Positions 1 through 10,101 of a stretch of DNA of 64,000 nucleotides are shown one piece after another. The stretch's first letter is position 1; the number at the start of each line of letters is the position of its first letter. A program made the translations under genes and the position numbers. This DNA is from Eutypa lata (Eukaryota; Ascomycota; Sordariomycetes; Xylariales; Diatrypaceae). The notes beneath the pieces are model-generated. The model was not told the origin of the DNA and ran no database searches. It saw only the letters and a list, made by a program, of their open reading frames with translations. The DNA lies in the NCBI GenBank assembly GCA_022661535.1, contig JAKULF010000010.1, positions 1-64,000 on the forward strand, written 5' to 3'.

Positions 1-248
1 CCTAACCCTAACCCTAACCCTAACCCTAACCCTAACCCTAACCCTAACCTAACCTAACCCTAACCCTAACCCTAACCCTAACCCTAACCCTAACCCTAAC
101 CCTAACCCTAACCCTAACCCTAACCCTAACCCTAACCCTAACCCTAACCCTAACCCTAACCCTAACCCTAACCCTAACCCTAACCCTAACCCTAACCCTA
201 ACCCTAACCCTAACCCTAACCCTAACCCTAACCCTAACCCTAACCCTA
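1..248. repeat. Telomere repeat array (CCCTAA)n
   Basis: Uninterrupted CCCTAA units run from base 1 to about 248, the C-rich strand expected at the left end of a chromosome carrying TTAGGG telomeres. Around 46-58 two units are shortened to CCTAA; otherwise the array is homogeneous. The array passes directly into AT-rich DNA with no intervening unique sequence. About 40 units fits a fungal telomere, though an assembly may have truncated it. Confidence 0.99.
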
Positions 249-539
249 TTTTATTATTAAATAATTAATTATAAAAAATATTATAATATTTAATATATAA
301 TTTAAACGATAACGTATATATAAAATTTTTAATAATATTTTATATTTTTATTTATAAAATAAACGATATTTATATTAATATATTTTTATAAACGCGATTT
401 ATTTATTATTATATTTTTATTAATATATTTTTATAAACGTAATTTATTTATTAATTATTATATTTTTATTAATATATTTTTATAAATATAATTCGTTTAT
501 TAATTATTATATTTTTATTAATATATTTTTATAAACGTA

Positions 540-1270
540 ATTCGTTTATTATTATATTTTTATTAATATATTTTTATAAAATAAATATAATTTATTTATT
601 ATTATATTTTTATTAATAAAATTATTTATAATAATTAATTATATTAAAAATAAATTTTAATTATTTTATATTAATTAAAATTTATTTTAAATTTTAATAT
701 ATTTATTATAATATTATTATATTATTTTAAATTATTTAATAATTTTAATTTTTTATATTAATAATTTTTTAAATAATAATTAAAAGTTTTATTTTATATT
801 ATTAATTTTTTTAAATTATATTTATTATTACGTAATATTTCTTTTTATTTAATTATATTATTTTATAATTTTAATAAAATTTTAAAAGTTTTTTTTTTAT
901 ATATTAATATTTAAATAATTTATATAAAGTTAAACTTTTAATAATATATAATATTTATAATAATTTATTATATTTAAAATAAATTTTAAATTAAATTAAA
1001 AAATAAAAATATATATAATTTTAAATCGAAAAAATAAATTTAAATAAAAAAAATAATAAAATTATTTAAATTAAAAAATATTATTTTATTAAATTTTTAA
1101 ATTAAATAAACGAATAAAATAAAATTAAACTTTTAATAATTTATAATATTTATAATAATTTATTATATTTAAAATAAATTTTAAATTAAATTAAAAATTA
1201 AAAATATATATAATTTTAATTTAAAAACGAAAAAAATAAAGAAAAAAATAATAAAATTATTTTAATTAAA
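540..1270 (+). repeat. Diverged direct repeat, copy 1 (with internal tandem copy)
   Basis: This stretch matches 3365-3800 in the same orientation and order: a TTCGTTTATTATTATATTT start, a TTAATTAAA(A/G)TTTATTTTAAA middle and a TATAAAGTTAAACTTTTAAT segment. The last segment also occurs twice inside this copy, starting at about 926 and 1121, so that unit exists three times in all. The copies differ by scattered substitutions and small indels. Duplication is the trigger for RIP, which fits the composition. Confidence 0.75.
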
Positions 1271-1489
1271 AAATATTATTTTATTAAATTTTTAAATTAA
1301 AAAAATAAATAAAATAATATATTATTTTTTAAAATTAAATAAAATAATTTTAATAATAATTTATTAATTTATTAATAACTTAAAAATATATTATTTAAAT
1401 TTAAATTTTTTATATATATTAATATATAAATTTTTTTTTATTAAAATCGTAACGATTATTATATTAACTTATAATAATTAATAATTAAC

Positions 1490-1800
1490 TAACGGGCAAT
1501 AACGGCTAACGGCGGCTAACGACAAGCAACGTGCCGATAACGACTATGTCGTTACTCGGCCGCTTAAACCCTTTTTTCCGAATAACTTCGCCGGCATAAC
1601 TGCTATAATGCTGCAACTTAAACCGTTTTATAGCTCTCGGCGAGGGCTATCCAACGGCGCCGGATGCACGCTCGCAGCTAGCCCGTAACCAAAGTTATTG
1701 CTAATACTTTATATAATCTTTTAAGAATAATCTTTTAAAGGCGCATTAAATTTACGCTCGGGCCCTTTTGTACGAGCCGCATTATTTAAAAATAATCTTT
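1490..1800. other. GC-richer island inside the RIP block
   Basis: About 300 bp of mixed composition with many GGC, CGG and GCC words, normal CA and TG dinucleotides, and no open frame long enough to call. TAACGGC-type units repeat at its left end. The motif AATAATCTTTTAA occurs three times near its right end (about 1714-1803). It looks like sequence that escaped RIP, or that was inserted after RIP stopped acting here. Confidence 0.6.
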
Positions 1801-3364
1801 TAAAACATTAAAAAATTACGAAATTAATTATAAAAATTTATTATATTTTTATATTATAATATATATAACGAAAAATAATATTATTTTAATTATAAATATT
1901 TATTTTATTATATTAAAAATATTTCGTTTTTAATTATTAAAAAAATAAATATTTTTTTAAAATAATTTAAATAAAACTTTATTTATATTTTTATTAAAAT
2001 AATTTTATATAAAATATTTAAACGATTTATATTTAAAATAATTTTTTTTAAAAAAATATAATTTTATTAATTTATTAAATATTAAAATATTTTAAAAACT
2101 TTATAAAATTAATTAATTTAAAAAAATAAAATAATTAAAGTTTATAATATATAATTTTAATATTAATTTATTTTAAAAATAATAAAAACTTTTATTATTA
2201 TAAAAATATATATTTTATTTTAAAAATTAATTATTAATTTATTTTTAAATTATTTTTATTTATAAAAATAAAAATTAAATTATTAAATTAAAAATATAAT
2301 TTTATAATAAAATAATTTATAAAAAATTAATATTTTTAATATAAAAATAATTAAATAAAACTTTTTTTCTATTTTAAATAATATATAAAAATTAATTCGT
2401 TTATTTATTAATAAATATTATTAAAGTTTTTATTAAATTTAATAAATTAATATTTTTTATTTTTAAAAAGTTTAATTAAAATTTATTTTTATCGTTTTTT
2501 TAATTTTTAATTAAATAATAAAATAAATTTATTTATTTATAATTTATTTATTATTAAAATAAAACGAAAAATTATATTTAAAATAAAAAATTATATAATT
2601 AATTTAATATTATTTTTAAATAAATATTTAAATATTAAATTAAATATTTATAATTAAAATAATTTTTTTAATAAATAATATTAAATAATAAACGATATAA
2701 TTAATTAATTTTATTAAAAATATTAAAACTTTTATTAAATTTATTATTAAAATATTTCGTAATAAAAATAATAAAAATATTAAAATTAATAAAATTAATT
2801 AAAAATTTTAATTTTTTAAAATAAATTACGAAAAAAAAAACGAAAAAAAATATAATCTTTAATTTAAAAAATATTAAATAAAAATTCGTTATATATTTAT
2901 TATTATTTAAAATAATTAATTAACGTTATAATTATTTATATTTATAATTTAATTTTTTATTAATTTTTTTTAATAAAATAATTTATAATATAATATATTT
3001 ATAAATTAAATTTTTAATTTTTTCGTTTAATTTTTAAAATTCTTTTTCGAATTTATTTAAAAAATTTAAAAAATTTATTAATAATAATAAAATTAAAATT
3101 TAAAAATTTTTAAATAAAAAGTTAAGCTTTTATATAAAATTATTAAAAAAAATTATTAATATCGTAATTAATAATCGTTATATTTTTTATTTTTTATAAT
3201 TTAATTAAAACGAAAAAACTTTAATTTATTAATTTTTAAAATAAATTAAAATTAAAAAAACATTATAAAATATATTAAAAATTAATTTAAAACTTATTAA
3301 TTTTTTAATATAACGTTAAATATTTAATAATTATTATATTTTTATTAATATTATTTTATAAATA

Positions 3365-3800
3365 TAATTCGTTTATTATTATATTTTTATTAATAAAACA
3401 TTATTAATAATAATAAATTATATTAAAAATAAATCTTAATTATTTTATATTAATTAAAGTTTATTTTAAATTTTAATATATTTATTATAATATTATTATT
3501 TTATTTTAAATTATAATTAAAAACTTTATTTTATATTATTAAATTTTTAAAATAATATTTATTATTAAATAATGTTTTTTTTTAAATCGATTATTTTATA
3601 TTTTTAATAAAATTAAAGAAAATTATATATTAATATTTAAAAAGTTTATATAAAGTTAAATTTTTAATAATATATAATATTTATAATAATTTATTATATT
3701 TAAATTACATTTTAAATTAAATTAAAATATAAAAATATATATAATTTTAATTTAAAAACGAAAATAATTAAAAAAAGAAAAAAAAAGTAATAAAATTATT
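3365..3800 (+). repeat. Diverged direct repeat, copy 2
   Basis: Second copy of the unit at 540-1270, in the same orientation. It keeps a few CA/TG sites (for example near 3409, 3573 and 3708) absent from copy 1, so it appears slightly less mutated or younger. It abuts the boundary with normal DNA at about 3830. Confidence 0.72.
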
Positions 3801-3810
3801 TAATTAAATC

Positions 3811-4446
3811 TTTAAATCGAATAAGCGAATAAGATTCAAGAAAGCACCATCGAAATTTAATGAAGTATTAACCCTCGCGGAGCAGATGTTAGCCAATATC
3901 AAGGGCGTCTCGGCGACCGACAGCAACCTTAGAGCTAATCCCATACCGTCCAGGATACTGACGGGGCATCATGTGTATGATCGACATAGCTATGGCGTAC
4001 AACGGCAGTAGTATCGGTCCCGATGATGTTGTATGTGCTGGTGTAAGGTCCAGACGACATATGAGACTGATCATGATGGTTTTCGAGATGCAACGAGGGC
4101 GACTGATGTCTAGAGCAACATCACGGTACATCTGTGCGTAACTGAACGGCTGACTCTAGTTACCATACCAGCCATGTTCTAAGAGGATTACCGAGCTCAC
4201 AAGCACAGTCACCAGCGAACTGGACCAGTGTAGTCGGTGGATTATTGGCAACCAACCCTTAAACAAGGCTAGGTATCATGCCGGACACCAACTCGTCTAC
4301 GGCGGATATCATAGCGATGACGAGCTGCAGCAATGCGCAGACGCCAATAGTTATGCCTATGATAAACCCGATTATGAGCGGGCTTCCGTCTTCATGTGGA
4401 TTATGGCGTCTTATGACTATGATATCAACTACTACTCCCTATCATG
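3811..4446 (+). pseudogene. Broken coding remnant, unidentified
   Basis: Two protein-like open stretches lie on the plus strand at the edge of the RIP block. The first is open from about 3811 to a stop at 4009-4011 and has normal amino-acid composition. The second runs from 4160 to a stop at 4444-4446 and ends in a Tyr/Asp-rich tail. Stops at 4009 and 4157 and shifted frames separate them, and no spliced model joins them cleanly. The second stretch contains a Cys, then a Lys-Pro-Asp-Tyr, then a Phe-Met-Trp pattern. This weakly recalls the C-terminal end of fungal M35-like metalloproteases, but I see no HExxH motif. The upstream end has been swallowed by the AT-rich block. Most likely a gene truncated by subtelomeric decay. 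Confidence 0.35.
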
Positions 4447-5063
4447 AGGGGGCATGAAGCCGAACACGTTTGTTCACATATGGTCCACCATGGGCAGACT
4501 CAGAACGATAATTGACCCGGAATCTAATCTTGCCGTAGAATTGGACGATCTCCTGACCATACACGCTCTTAGCGACGTCAGTCTTAGCTCCTTTTGCGCG
4601 CAAAGCTAACCCGACCTTAGAGGCAAGATTTTTATGAGTGTCGATAAATCTATCTAATAGGGAGAGTACGGAGGCCTCCTTGCCAAAGCCGACCGAATGA
4701 GCCAAGTACAGCTCCAAATATGCGCTCAGCCAGCGGTTTAACACGTATAGAGCGCGTCCTTCAGTTCAAGGGCGAGGACCGTCAGCTCGTACGTCTTGCT
4801 ATTAGGCGTGGTGATTGCGGTGAACTTAGCCTGCTTATCACACAGGAAGGTGAGAAGATACGGAAGGCTCATCATCAAATACTATGTATAGCAGAAAATT
4901 TTCACTTGCTTGAAACATATTTAAGACGAGACACACAGGCTGCTGTAAATTACTCGAGGTTTGTCGAATACTAGAATGTACACCACCCACGCTTACCACC
5001 CGAATGATCAAAATAAATCAACAGCGGGCCATGTAAAGTCCACAGGTTGTAGAGGATCTTTTT
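4447..5063. other. Stretch without a supportable gene
   Basis: Two overlapping opposite-strand open frames of 80-100 codons occur here (minus 4442-4744 without an ATG, plus 4720-4974). Neither resembles a family I know, and neither has convincing splice partners. They could be further relics of decayed subtelomeric genes. Nothing else is visible. Confidence 0.4.
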
Positions 5064-6081
5064 CTACCTGTTCTGCTTGGCCAGCTCGTCTAGACCCGTC
5101 TTTATCTGCACGCCGCTATCCTAATGAGAAGTAAGCCGACATGTCTATGGGTGTAGCATGAATGATCAATGAATTATTCTACATACCATGAGCGAAGTCG
5201 GGAGATACGACGTCCCAAATTTGACGGCCGATGCACTCGCACCATACCAGAACTTGCCGGTTCTTCCACTGATGATCTCCGACACCACGCGCTTGGCATA
5301 GTCGTCAGCCTCCATTCTAGGCGCCCCTTCTTGCCCGCGGGCTCTGTCGCGAATAGTTGACTCTACTGGCGAATAGAGAGAATTCTCTGGCAGTTTCCAG
5401 TTATCGAAGTGTGTTTGACCCATAGTTTTGAGCGCTCCGGTCACGACTGAGAGGACCTTTACATGGAATGGTGAAAGCTCAAGTCGTAAAGTTTCTGCCA
5501 TAATCTCCTCGGATTTCTTCGATGCAGCAAAAGTGCCTTAGAAATAAATTAGCATAGCCCGATGAGAGAAGGATGACGTAGAGATTGTATGTATTAAACC
5601 AGCCCTCCAGTGTAGCATCTATCTGACAACGGGTTAACAAACCTTGGTAGGGTACATTGAGGTATCCCGACAGGGACGTGATGAAGACAACAGTGCCCTT
5701 GGCTTTGATTAACAATGGAGCGAAAGCCTGTGTCACTGCCAACGGGCCCCATACGTTAGTGTCGTACAGTGCTTTTGCATCCTCAAAATTTTCGTCAAGT
5801 AATGGCATGAAATGATTGCGAGCAGCACAGTTGATGAGGTATGTTAGAGTCCCCTCGGTCTCTTCGCTCACAGCGTCTACAGCAGCACGGATATCCGATG
5901 TTCTCGTTACATCAAGCTGAAGTAGGCTGACGTTAGGGATATTCTCGACTTTTGACATGGTCGTCAAGCTGCGAGAGGTCGCGAAGACTCGGTAACCTTG
6001 ATTTTGGAAGGCTATCACCATAGCGGAACCGGCTCCTCCATCACTGCAGCCAGTGATCAAAACAGTGCCCTTGCATGACAT
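5064..6081 (-). CDS. SDR family protein, AYR1-like, catalytic Tyr replaced by Phe
   Basis: Three exons (6081-5643, 5536-5187, 5120-5064) splice in frame to 281 residues, the usual size of fungal NADPH-dependent 1-acyldihydroxyacetone-phosphate reductase (AYR1) relatives. The introns begin GTTTGT and GTATGT. The Rossmann motif TGCSDGGAG is intact at residues 10-18, followed by LDVT and the NVWG Asn (109). The usual NNAG motif reads NCAA (84-87). The YxxxK active site reads FAASK, so Phe149 replaces the general-base Tyr while Lys153 and the probable Ser136 remain. The C-terminus (WYGAS, YLPTS, TGLDELAK) matches the family. The gene is diverged from, and head-to-head with, another defective SDR gene. 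Family members reduce acyl-DHAP in lipid synthesis at ER or lipid droplets. This copy is probably inactive as an SDR, or repurposed for binding. Family assignment is confident; loss of activity is inferred. Confidence 0.88.
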
Positions 6082-6578
6082 TCTGGATGGCTAGGAATCA
6101 AAGTTTAGGGGGTTGCAAAGAGGCGTTGGAGAGGAATTGGTTGTAAGTTAGGTGGAAAGACAAGAGGACAGTTAAAAACATTGCGCCTCAGCCATGCATT
6201 ATGTACTTTGAACCCAAGGGATGATGTTTGTCCCTCTAATGCAGGGTGTGTAATAACTACATGTATCTTCAATGTTAGTCTTGTAGGTGCATTAAAGAGG
6301 GTAGCATTGATGTACTGAATACCTAGGTAGGGAAGATGCGCTAAGGAATTGAATAATTACCATAATACCACCTAAGTATCTGCACCCCAGGCATAGCTAA
6401 CAACACCCTACTACGTATGTATGTAGTACACATATGTAGCTCTCTTAGAAGAAAAACAACACCAGCCCAGAAGAATTCTATTTCAGACGACAAGACATCA
6501 TCACGTTAGACATGCATGTAGCCAGGCGAAGATTTTCCTTTTAAATGCAACACCGCTATTCTCACGCTTCAGACCATT
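6082..6578. promoter_or_regulatory. Shared divergent promoter of two SDR genes
   Basis: The 497 bp between the two start codons must hold both promoters. It contains the palindrome TACCTAGGTA at 6320-6329, which recurs at three other intergenic sites in this window, and several TATGTA-type repeats near 6415-6435. No classical TATA box stands out. Confidence 0.55.
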
Positions 6579-7754
6579 ATGGGGGTCACAAACTCGAAAA
6601 ATGATTTCCGAGTCAATGGAAAAGTAAGTGTAGACCTTCAACATCGTTCATTCTATCAACTGTACTAAGACTTTACGAGACCGTACTCATCACCTATGCT
6701 TCTCGAGAAGTGGGCGGCAGGGCCGCATGCCTGCTAGCTAGGAAGGGCGCCAGCATCATCATCGTCACAGCGGACCCCGCGATACTAGAGGATGATAAAG
6801 ATATTATAGAAGATATGCGAGTATGTTATCATGGGCCACACACGTCGAATTCTACTTTTCGGATCATGCCCATTATCTGAGCTTAGATGCGAACTAATTC
6901 TTTTTTTTCTTAGGAAAGCGCGATCTCACCTGGAGTGCAAAGATTCCATTATATCAGCGCCGACCTTGACAAGCCGGAAGAGTCTGCGCGTGTGGTCGCC
7001 GAGACGACAGTATGGAATAGCGGCTCTCCGCCTGATGTTGTTTGGTGTTACGCCGGCGGTCTCCGTCTGACGTTGCCGTTTGTTGATGTCGTGCCACGAC
7101 TTCGAGAAAAGATGGTCAACAATTACTTCACCAGCGTGTATATGGCGCGTGCGATTATCCAAGCCTGGCTCAACACCTCGAGCGCAGGTACGTCTTCCGT
7201 TGCCGATGCACGCCCAATCTTCGGGGCATCTCAAAAGACCGCAGCAGAGAATACGCGTCGTCTCATATTTACAGCGCCAAATATAGTATTCCGCAGTTCT
7301 ACACGCTACGACACCTATAGCCCGACCATGGAGGCGCTCAGCTCACTATCAGACTCACTCTCACAAACGATGAACCTCTACGCAGTAACGACGCCAATCA
7401 GAGTATATACTGCTCATCTACACCGAACCGTACGTGATAGGGGATAATCCAGAAATGATGAAGTTCATGAAACTCATGGAGAGCCACAAGGGGCAGGGTG
7501 TTAAACAAGTGGCGCAATTCTGTGTTCGATGTCTAGGAATTAGCCTGGAGAGGATAACCATGACGCTTCTGACGAAACCAGCCATGTATATCATTTTCGG
7601 AGGCAGTATTGGAGGTGGCTTCTGGAAGGGTCTGCTAGATTGGCTGATTACTTGTGTGGTAAGCCTTGTGATGGTGTTCGTGAGAAGAATGGCCATGGAT
7701 GGAATGATTGTGCGATGGGAAACAGAGCAATGGCAAAAGTCTAAAGATCGATAA
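6579..7754 (+). pseudogene. 3-ketodihydrosphingosine reductase-like SDR, degenerate and frameshifted
   Basis: Exons 6579-6623, 6680-6820 and 6914 onward splice in phase (donors GTAAGT and GTATGT). The product resembles 3-ketosphinganine reductase (TSC10/KSR1), including RFHYISAD, a DVVW strand and the C-terminal membrane segment with MDG. The frame is lost between about 7388 and 7447, best placed at the TATATA tract at 7403-7410. The downstream frame continues to the natural stop at 7752-7754, and the gap is far too small for an intron. Catalytic residues are gone as well: TGGxxGxG reads TYASREVGG (20-28), the catalytic Ser position is Pro184, and YxxxK reads YSPTM (Tyr197, Met201). The missense losses suggest decay preceded or accompanied the frameshift. 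Total length would be about 342 residues, close to the family norm. If the frameshift is a sequencing error the protein is still missing its active-site Lys. Confidence 0.85.
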
Positions 7755-8511
7755 CCTCACGTATGCCACAATATGCATATGATGGGAGCCGAAATACAAC
7801 ACACAATCTATTTATACGTGGTACTTCCTTTCTATCACGGCACCGAGTACCGGGCACGGGCCGGGGCCGGATCTGTGTATGTAAAGCGGCGCTACGCGGC
7901 ACCTATGTACATACATAGCTAGATTTTAAAGGTTACCAAATGCCAAAAGGTGCGGGTTCCTCTTAGCCAGCTAATGAATACGGTATTCATACCGAAGACA
8001 AGGGCTGCAACATGCATGGTTCGTGTAAGACCGGGACCACCGAGTTTACTTACCTAAACAGCCTAGCAAGCTGAGAAGAGTTCGTAGGGGTCGGAAGCGG
8101 CAGCTATGATCCCGCCTGGTGCGCTAAACCAAACAAGTCAGAATATATACACGCTTTACTAGATTTAATGTGCATGTGAAGTTGAACTGTAACCAACGCA
8201 GTTAACTGAGCCACGGCCTCACTTACGGTAACATTAAAAAGCAGGGGTTACCGTAAAAGGTGAATTACTACTACAGATAAGATTGTAACGTTGGCAATGT
8301 TTTTTGAAGTAAATTTGTTCTTCATCTCACCTTTCTTTCCTCATCTCGTTATTGAAGCTGAAGCCCGATAGAAACATATCTCGGTTCTCATATTCTTCTA
8401 CAATTCGTATACAAAAAGTCTTAAACACACGATTAGACTTGTTTAACAATTTTCTCAAACTGCTGCGTGGCCCAAGTAAACCACAACGAACCTCAATTGC
8501 AGCCCCGTACG
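7755..8511. other. Intergenic region
   Basis: No gene seen. A short GC-rich run of CCGGGCACGGGCCGGGGCCGG type lies near 7849-7869. The right part is the promoter and leader of the acyltransferase gene. Confidence 0.5.
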
Positions 8512-10101
8512 ATGACATCGCTTCAAACAGAAAAAGGTCCACGAAATGGGGAAGATAAATCAAAGTCGAGGCAAATCCGCAGGTTTGGCGTCAAGTCAGT
8601 TATCGCCCCTACAGCAGAAGGCCCTAAACTAACCCTGGGCAGTGAGAACTACCAAATAGCTATGCACACTCTTGATCAATATCTCGGTACAACTGTGACG
8701 TGTCGCTATGCGATTCCTTCTAGGCTTGCAAGCTCAGATGCCTCAGAAAAGCTCATGGGCATTATAGAAGACGCTATTTCTCAAGTCATTCTGAGGCATC
8801 CCCTTTTTCAAGTTGGAATTTTGGGTGCAGAATCGAAACGGCCTGTTTGGGTGAGATTGGACGACCTTGATCTTCGCCAACATATTGAATGGCGATTCCT
8901 AGATCCTTCAGAAGACCTGGAATCACTAGTTCATCAAGTTACTGAATCCGAGCTCAACTCCAGATTCCCTTCCCTGGAGAGCCGTCCGGGGTGGAAGGTG
9001 ATTGTCCTACACGAACGAGGAACGGGATTTCTAGAGATCATGTTGAATTTTAACCACGTAAACGCCGACGGTATTGGTGCCAAGATCTTCCACGAGGATT
9101 TACTCAAATGTCTCAATTCGGAGACAAGCGATGTGACGAACCAGCACCTCAACAACCACATTCTTCGACTTTCCGGATCTTCCCTGGAGTTCCCGCCGCC
9201 GACTGAGAAATGGTGTAAGCTACAAGTGGATGCGCGTTATGTGATGAAAATCCTCTGGGAGGCAAAACGACCTCCGTTGCTCTGCAAAACCAAAACTCAG
9301 GCAAACTGGGCCCCGATCCGGGGAGCCCCTTACACCACGCGGTTTCGCTCTTTTAATATTGAGGCGGGCTCACTTGCCCGACTGTTAATCACCTGTCGAG
9401 AGCACAACACAACGATTACAGGCCTTTTGCATAGCCTCGCCTTTATCTCTCTCACGTCATATATAACAACTGCGGCGGGCTTTCAAAGTGGGACCCCTTT
9501 AGATCTCAGGCGATATCTACCCAGGAACAATCCAAAATATCCATCCCTCCGGCCAGAAAGAACTGTTGCCAATTATGTGACGGTCATGGACCACGAGTTT
9601 CCTGTCAAGCTCGTTGTGCAAGTTCGTTCCAAAGTCCTACCCAGAACTCCCGACCAGCTTCTGTCTGCCGACGTTGAAAAGCTAGTCTGGTCTACGGCCG
9701 CGAAGGTGCGAGCAGACATACGGAATAAGCTGGCTTTGGGTACCAAGAATGATCCAATCGGTGTTGGAAAGTTTGTCCAGGACTGGCAGGTACACTTAAG
9801 CCAGCTAGCCGCGAAACCAAGACAACACTCTTGGCTCGTTACGAACCTTGGTGTGTTAGACGGGCAGTTCAAGCCGGAAGTGGTCTCGTCTGATGAAACG
9901 GTGGACAGCTGGTCAATTCGCAGCGCGCAATTTACAATTCCTACGGAGGTGCCTTCAGCCGCTATCATGATCTCTCCTGCATCTGTCGTCGGCGGTCAGC
10001 TTTGTGTTGGGTGCAGCTGGCAGGACTCGGTTGTCGATGAAAATCTAGCAATCAACTTAATGGCCGACATGGAGAGATGGTTGCTGCAACTGGCATCTTA
10101 G
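8512..10101 (+). CDS. Alcohol acetyltransferase-like acyltransferase (condensation fold)
   Basis: A single-exon gene of 529 residues starting at the first in-frame ATG; the open frame extends upstream to 8467, but only with non-ATG codons. The protein has the two-lobed chloramphenicol acetyltransferase/condensation architecture of the fungal alcohol acetyltransferase (AATase) family. The catalytic motif HxxxDG is present as HVNADG (His182, Asp186, Gly187) after a strand reading EIMLNFN. An ILRHPLFQVG segment near residue 95 is typical of the N-lobe. Such enzymes transfer acyl groups from acyl-CoA to alcohols or hydroxylated secondary metabolites. No signal peptide or membrane segment is evident, so it is probably cytosolic. 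It is flanked by a decayed SDR gene and a small secreted protein, with no other biosynthetic core gene, so a metabolite cluster is not supported. The substrate is unknown. Confidence 0.85.
   Translation: MTSLQTEKGPRNGEDKSKSRQIRRFGVKSVIAPTAEGPKLTLGSENYQIAMHTLDQYLGTTVTCRYAIPSRLASSDASEKLMGIIEDAISQVILRHPLFQVGILGAESKRPVWVRLDDLDLRQHIEWRFLDPSEDLESLVHQVTESELNSRFPSLESRPGWKVIVLHERGTGFLEIMLNFNHVNADGIGAKIFHEDLLKCLNSETSDVTNQHLNNHILRLSGSSLEFPPPTEKWCKLQVDARYVMKILWEAKRPPLLCKTKTQANWAPIRGAPYTTRFRSFNIEAGSLARLLITCREHNTTITGLLHSLAFISLTSYITTAAGFQSGTPLDLRRYLPRNNPKYPSLRPERTVANYVTVMDHEFPVKLVVQVRSKVLPRTPDQLLSADVEKLVWSTAAKVRADIRNKLALGTKNDPIGVGKFVQDWQVHLSQLAAKPRQHSWLVTNLGVLDGQFKPEVVSSDETVDSWSIRSAQFTIPTEVPSAAIMISPASVVGGQLCVGCSWQDSVVDENLAINLMADMERWLLQLAS

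Larger units (their letters stand above)
249..3830. repeat. AT-rich, RIP-degraded subtelomeric block
   Basis: Almost pure A/T DNA without credible reading frames. From 249 to about 1494 I find no CA or TG dinucleotide at all, while residual C/G survives in CG and CT/AG contexts. That is the expected end state of repeat-induced point mutation, which converts CpA to TpA in duplicated DNA of filamentous ascomycetes. Short units built on TATTTTTATTAATATATT recur between 400 and 620, and longer duplicated segments are listed separately. A GC-richer island interrupts the block at about 1490-1800. The right edge at about 3830 is abrupt, passing straight into normal-composition DNA with a broken coding remnant. 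The origin is probably an old transposon or subtelomeric repeat, no longer recognisable. Confidence 0.93.

Noticed and set aside
4442..4744. 100-codon minus-strand frame near the telomere
   Set aside because: It begins with GTG rather than ATG, a stop lies just upstream, and nothing in it resembles a known domain.
7388..7460. Short intron (GTACGT...CCAG) explaining the frame change in the KDSR-like gene
   Set aside because: The implied intron would be only about 23 nt, far below the fungal minimum seen in the window (about 50 nt), and it would remove conserved sequence.
8467..8511. Upstream extension of the acyltransferase start
   Set aside because: Only a GTG codon is available; the first ATG at 8512 is the natural start for a nuclear fungal gene.
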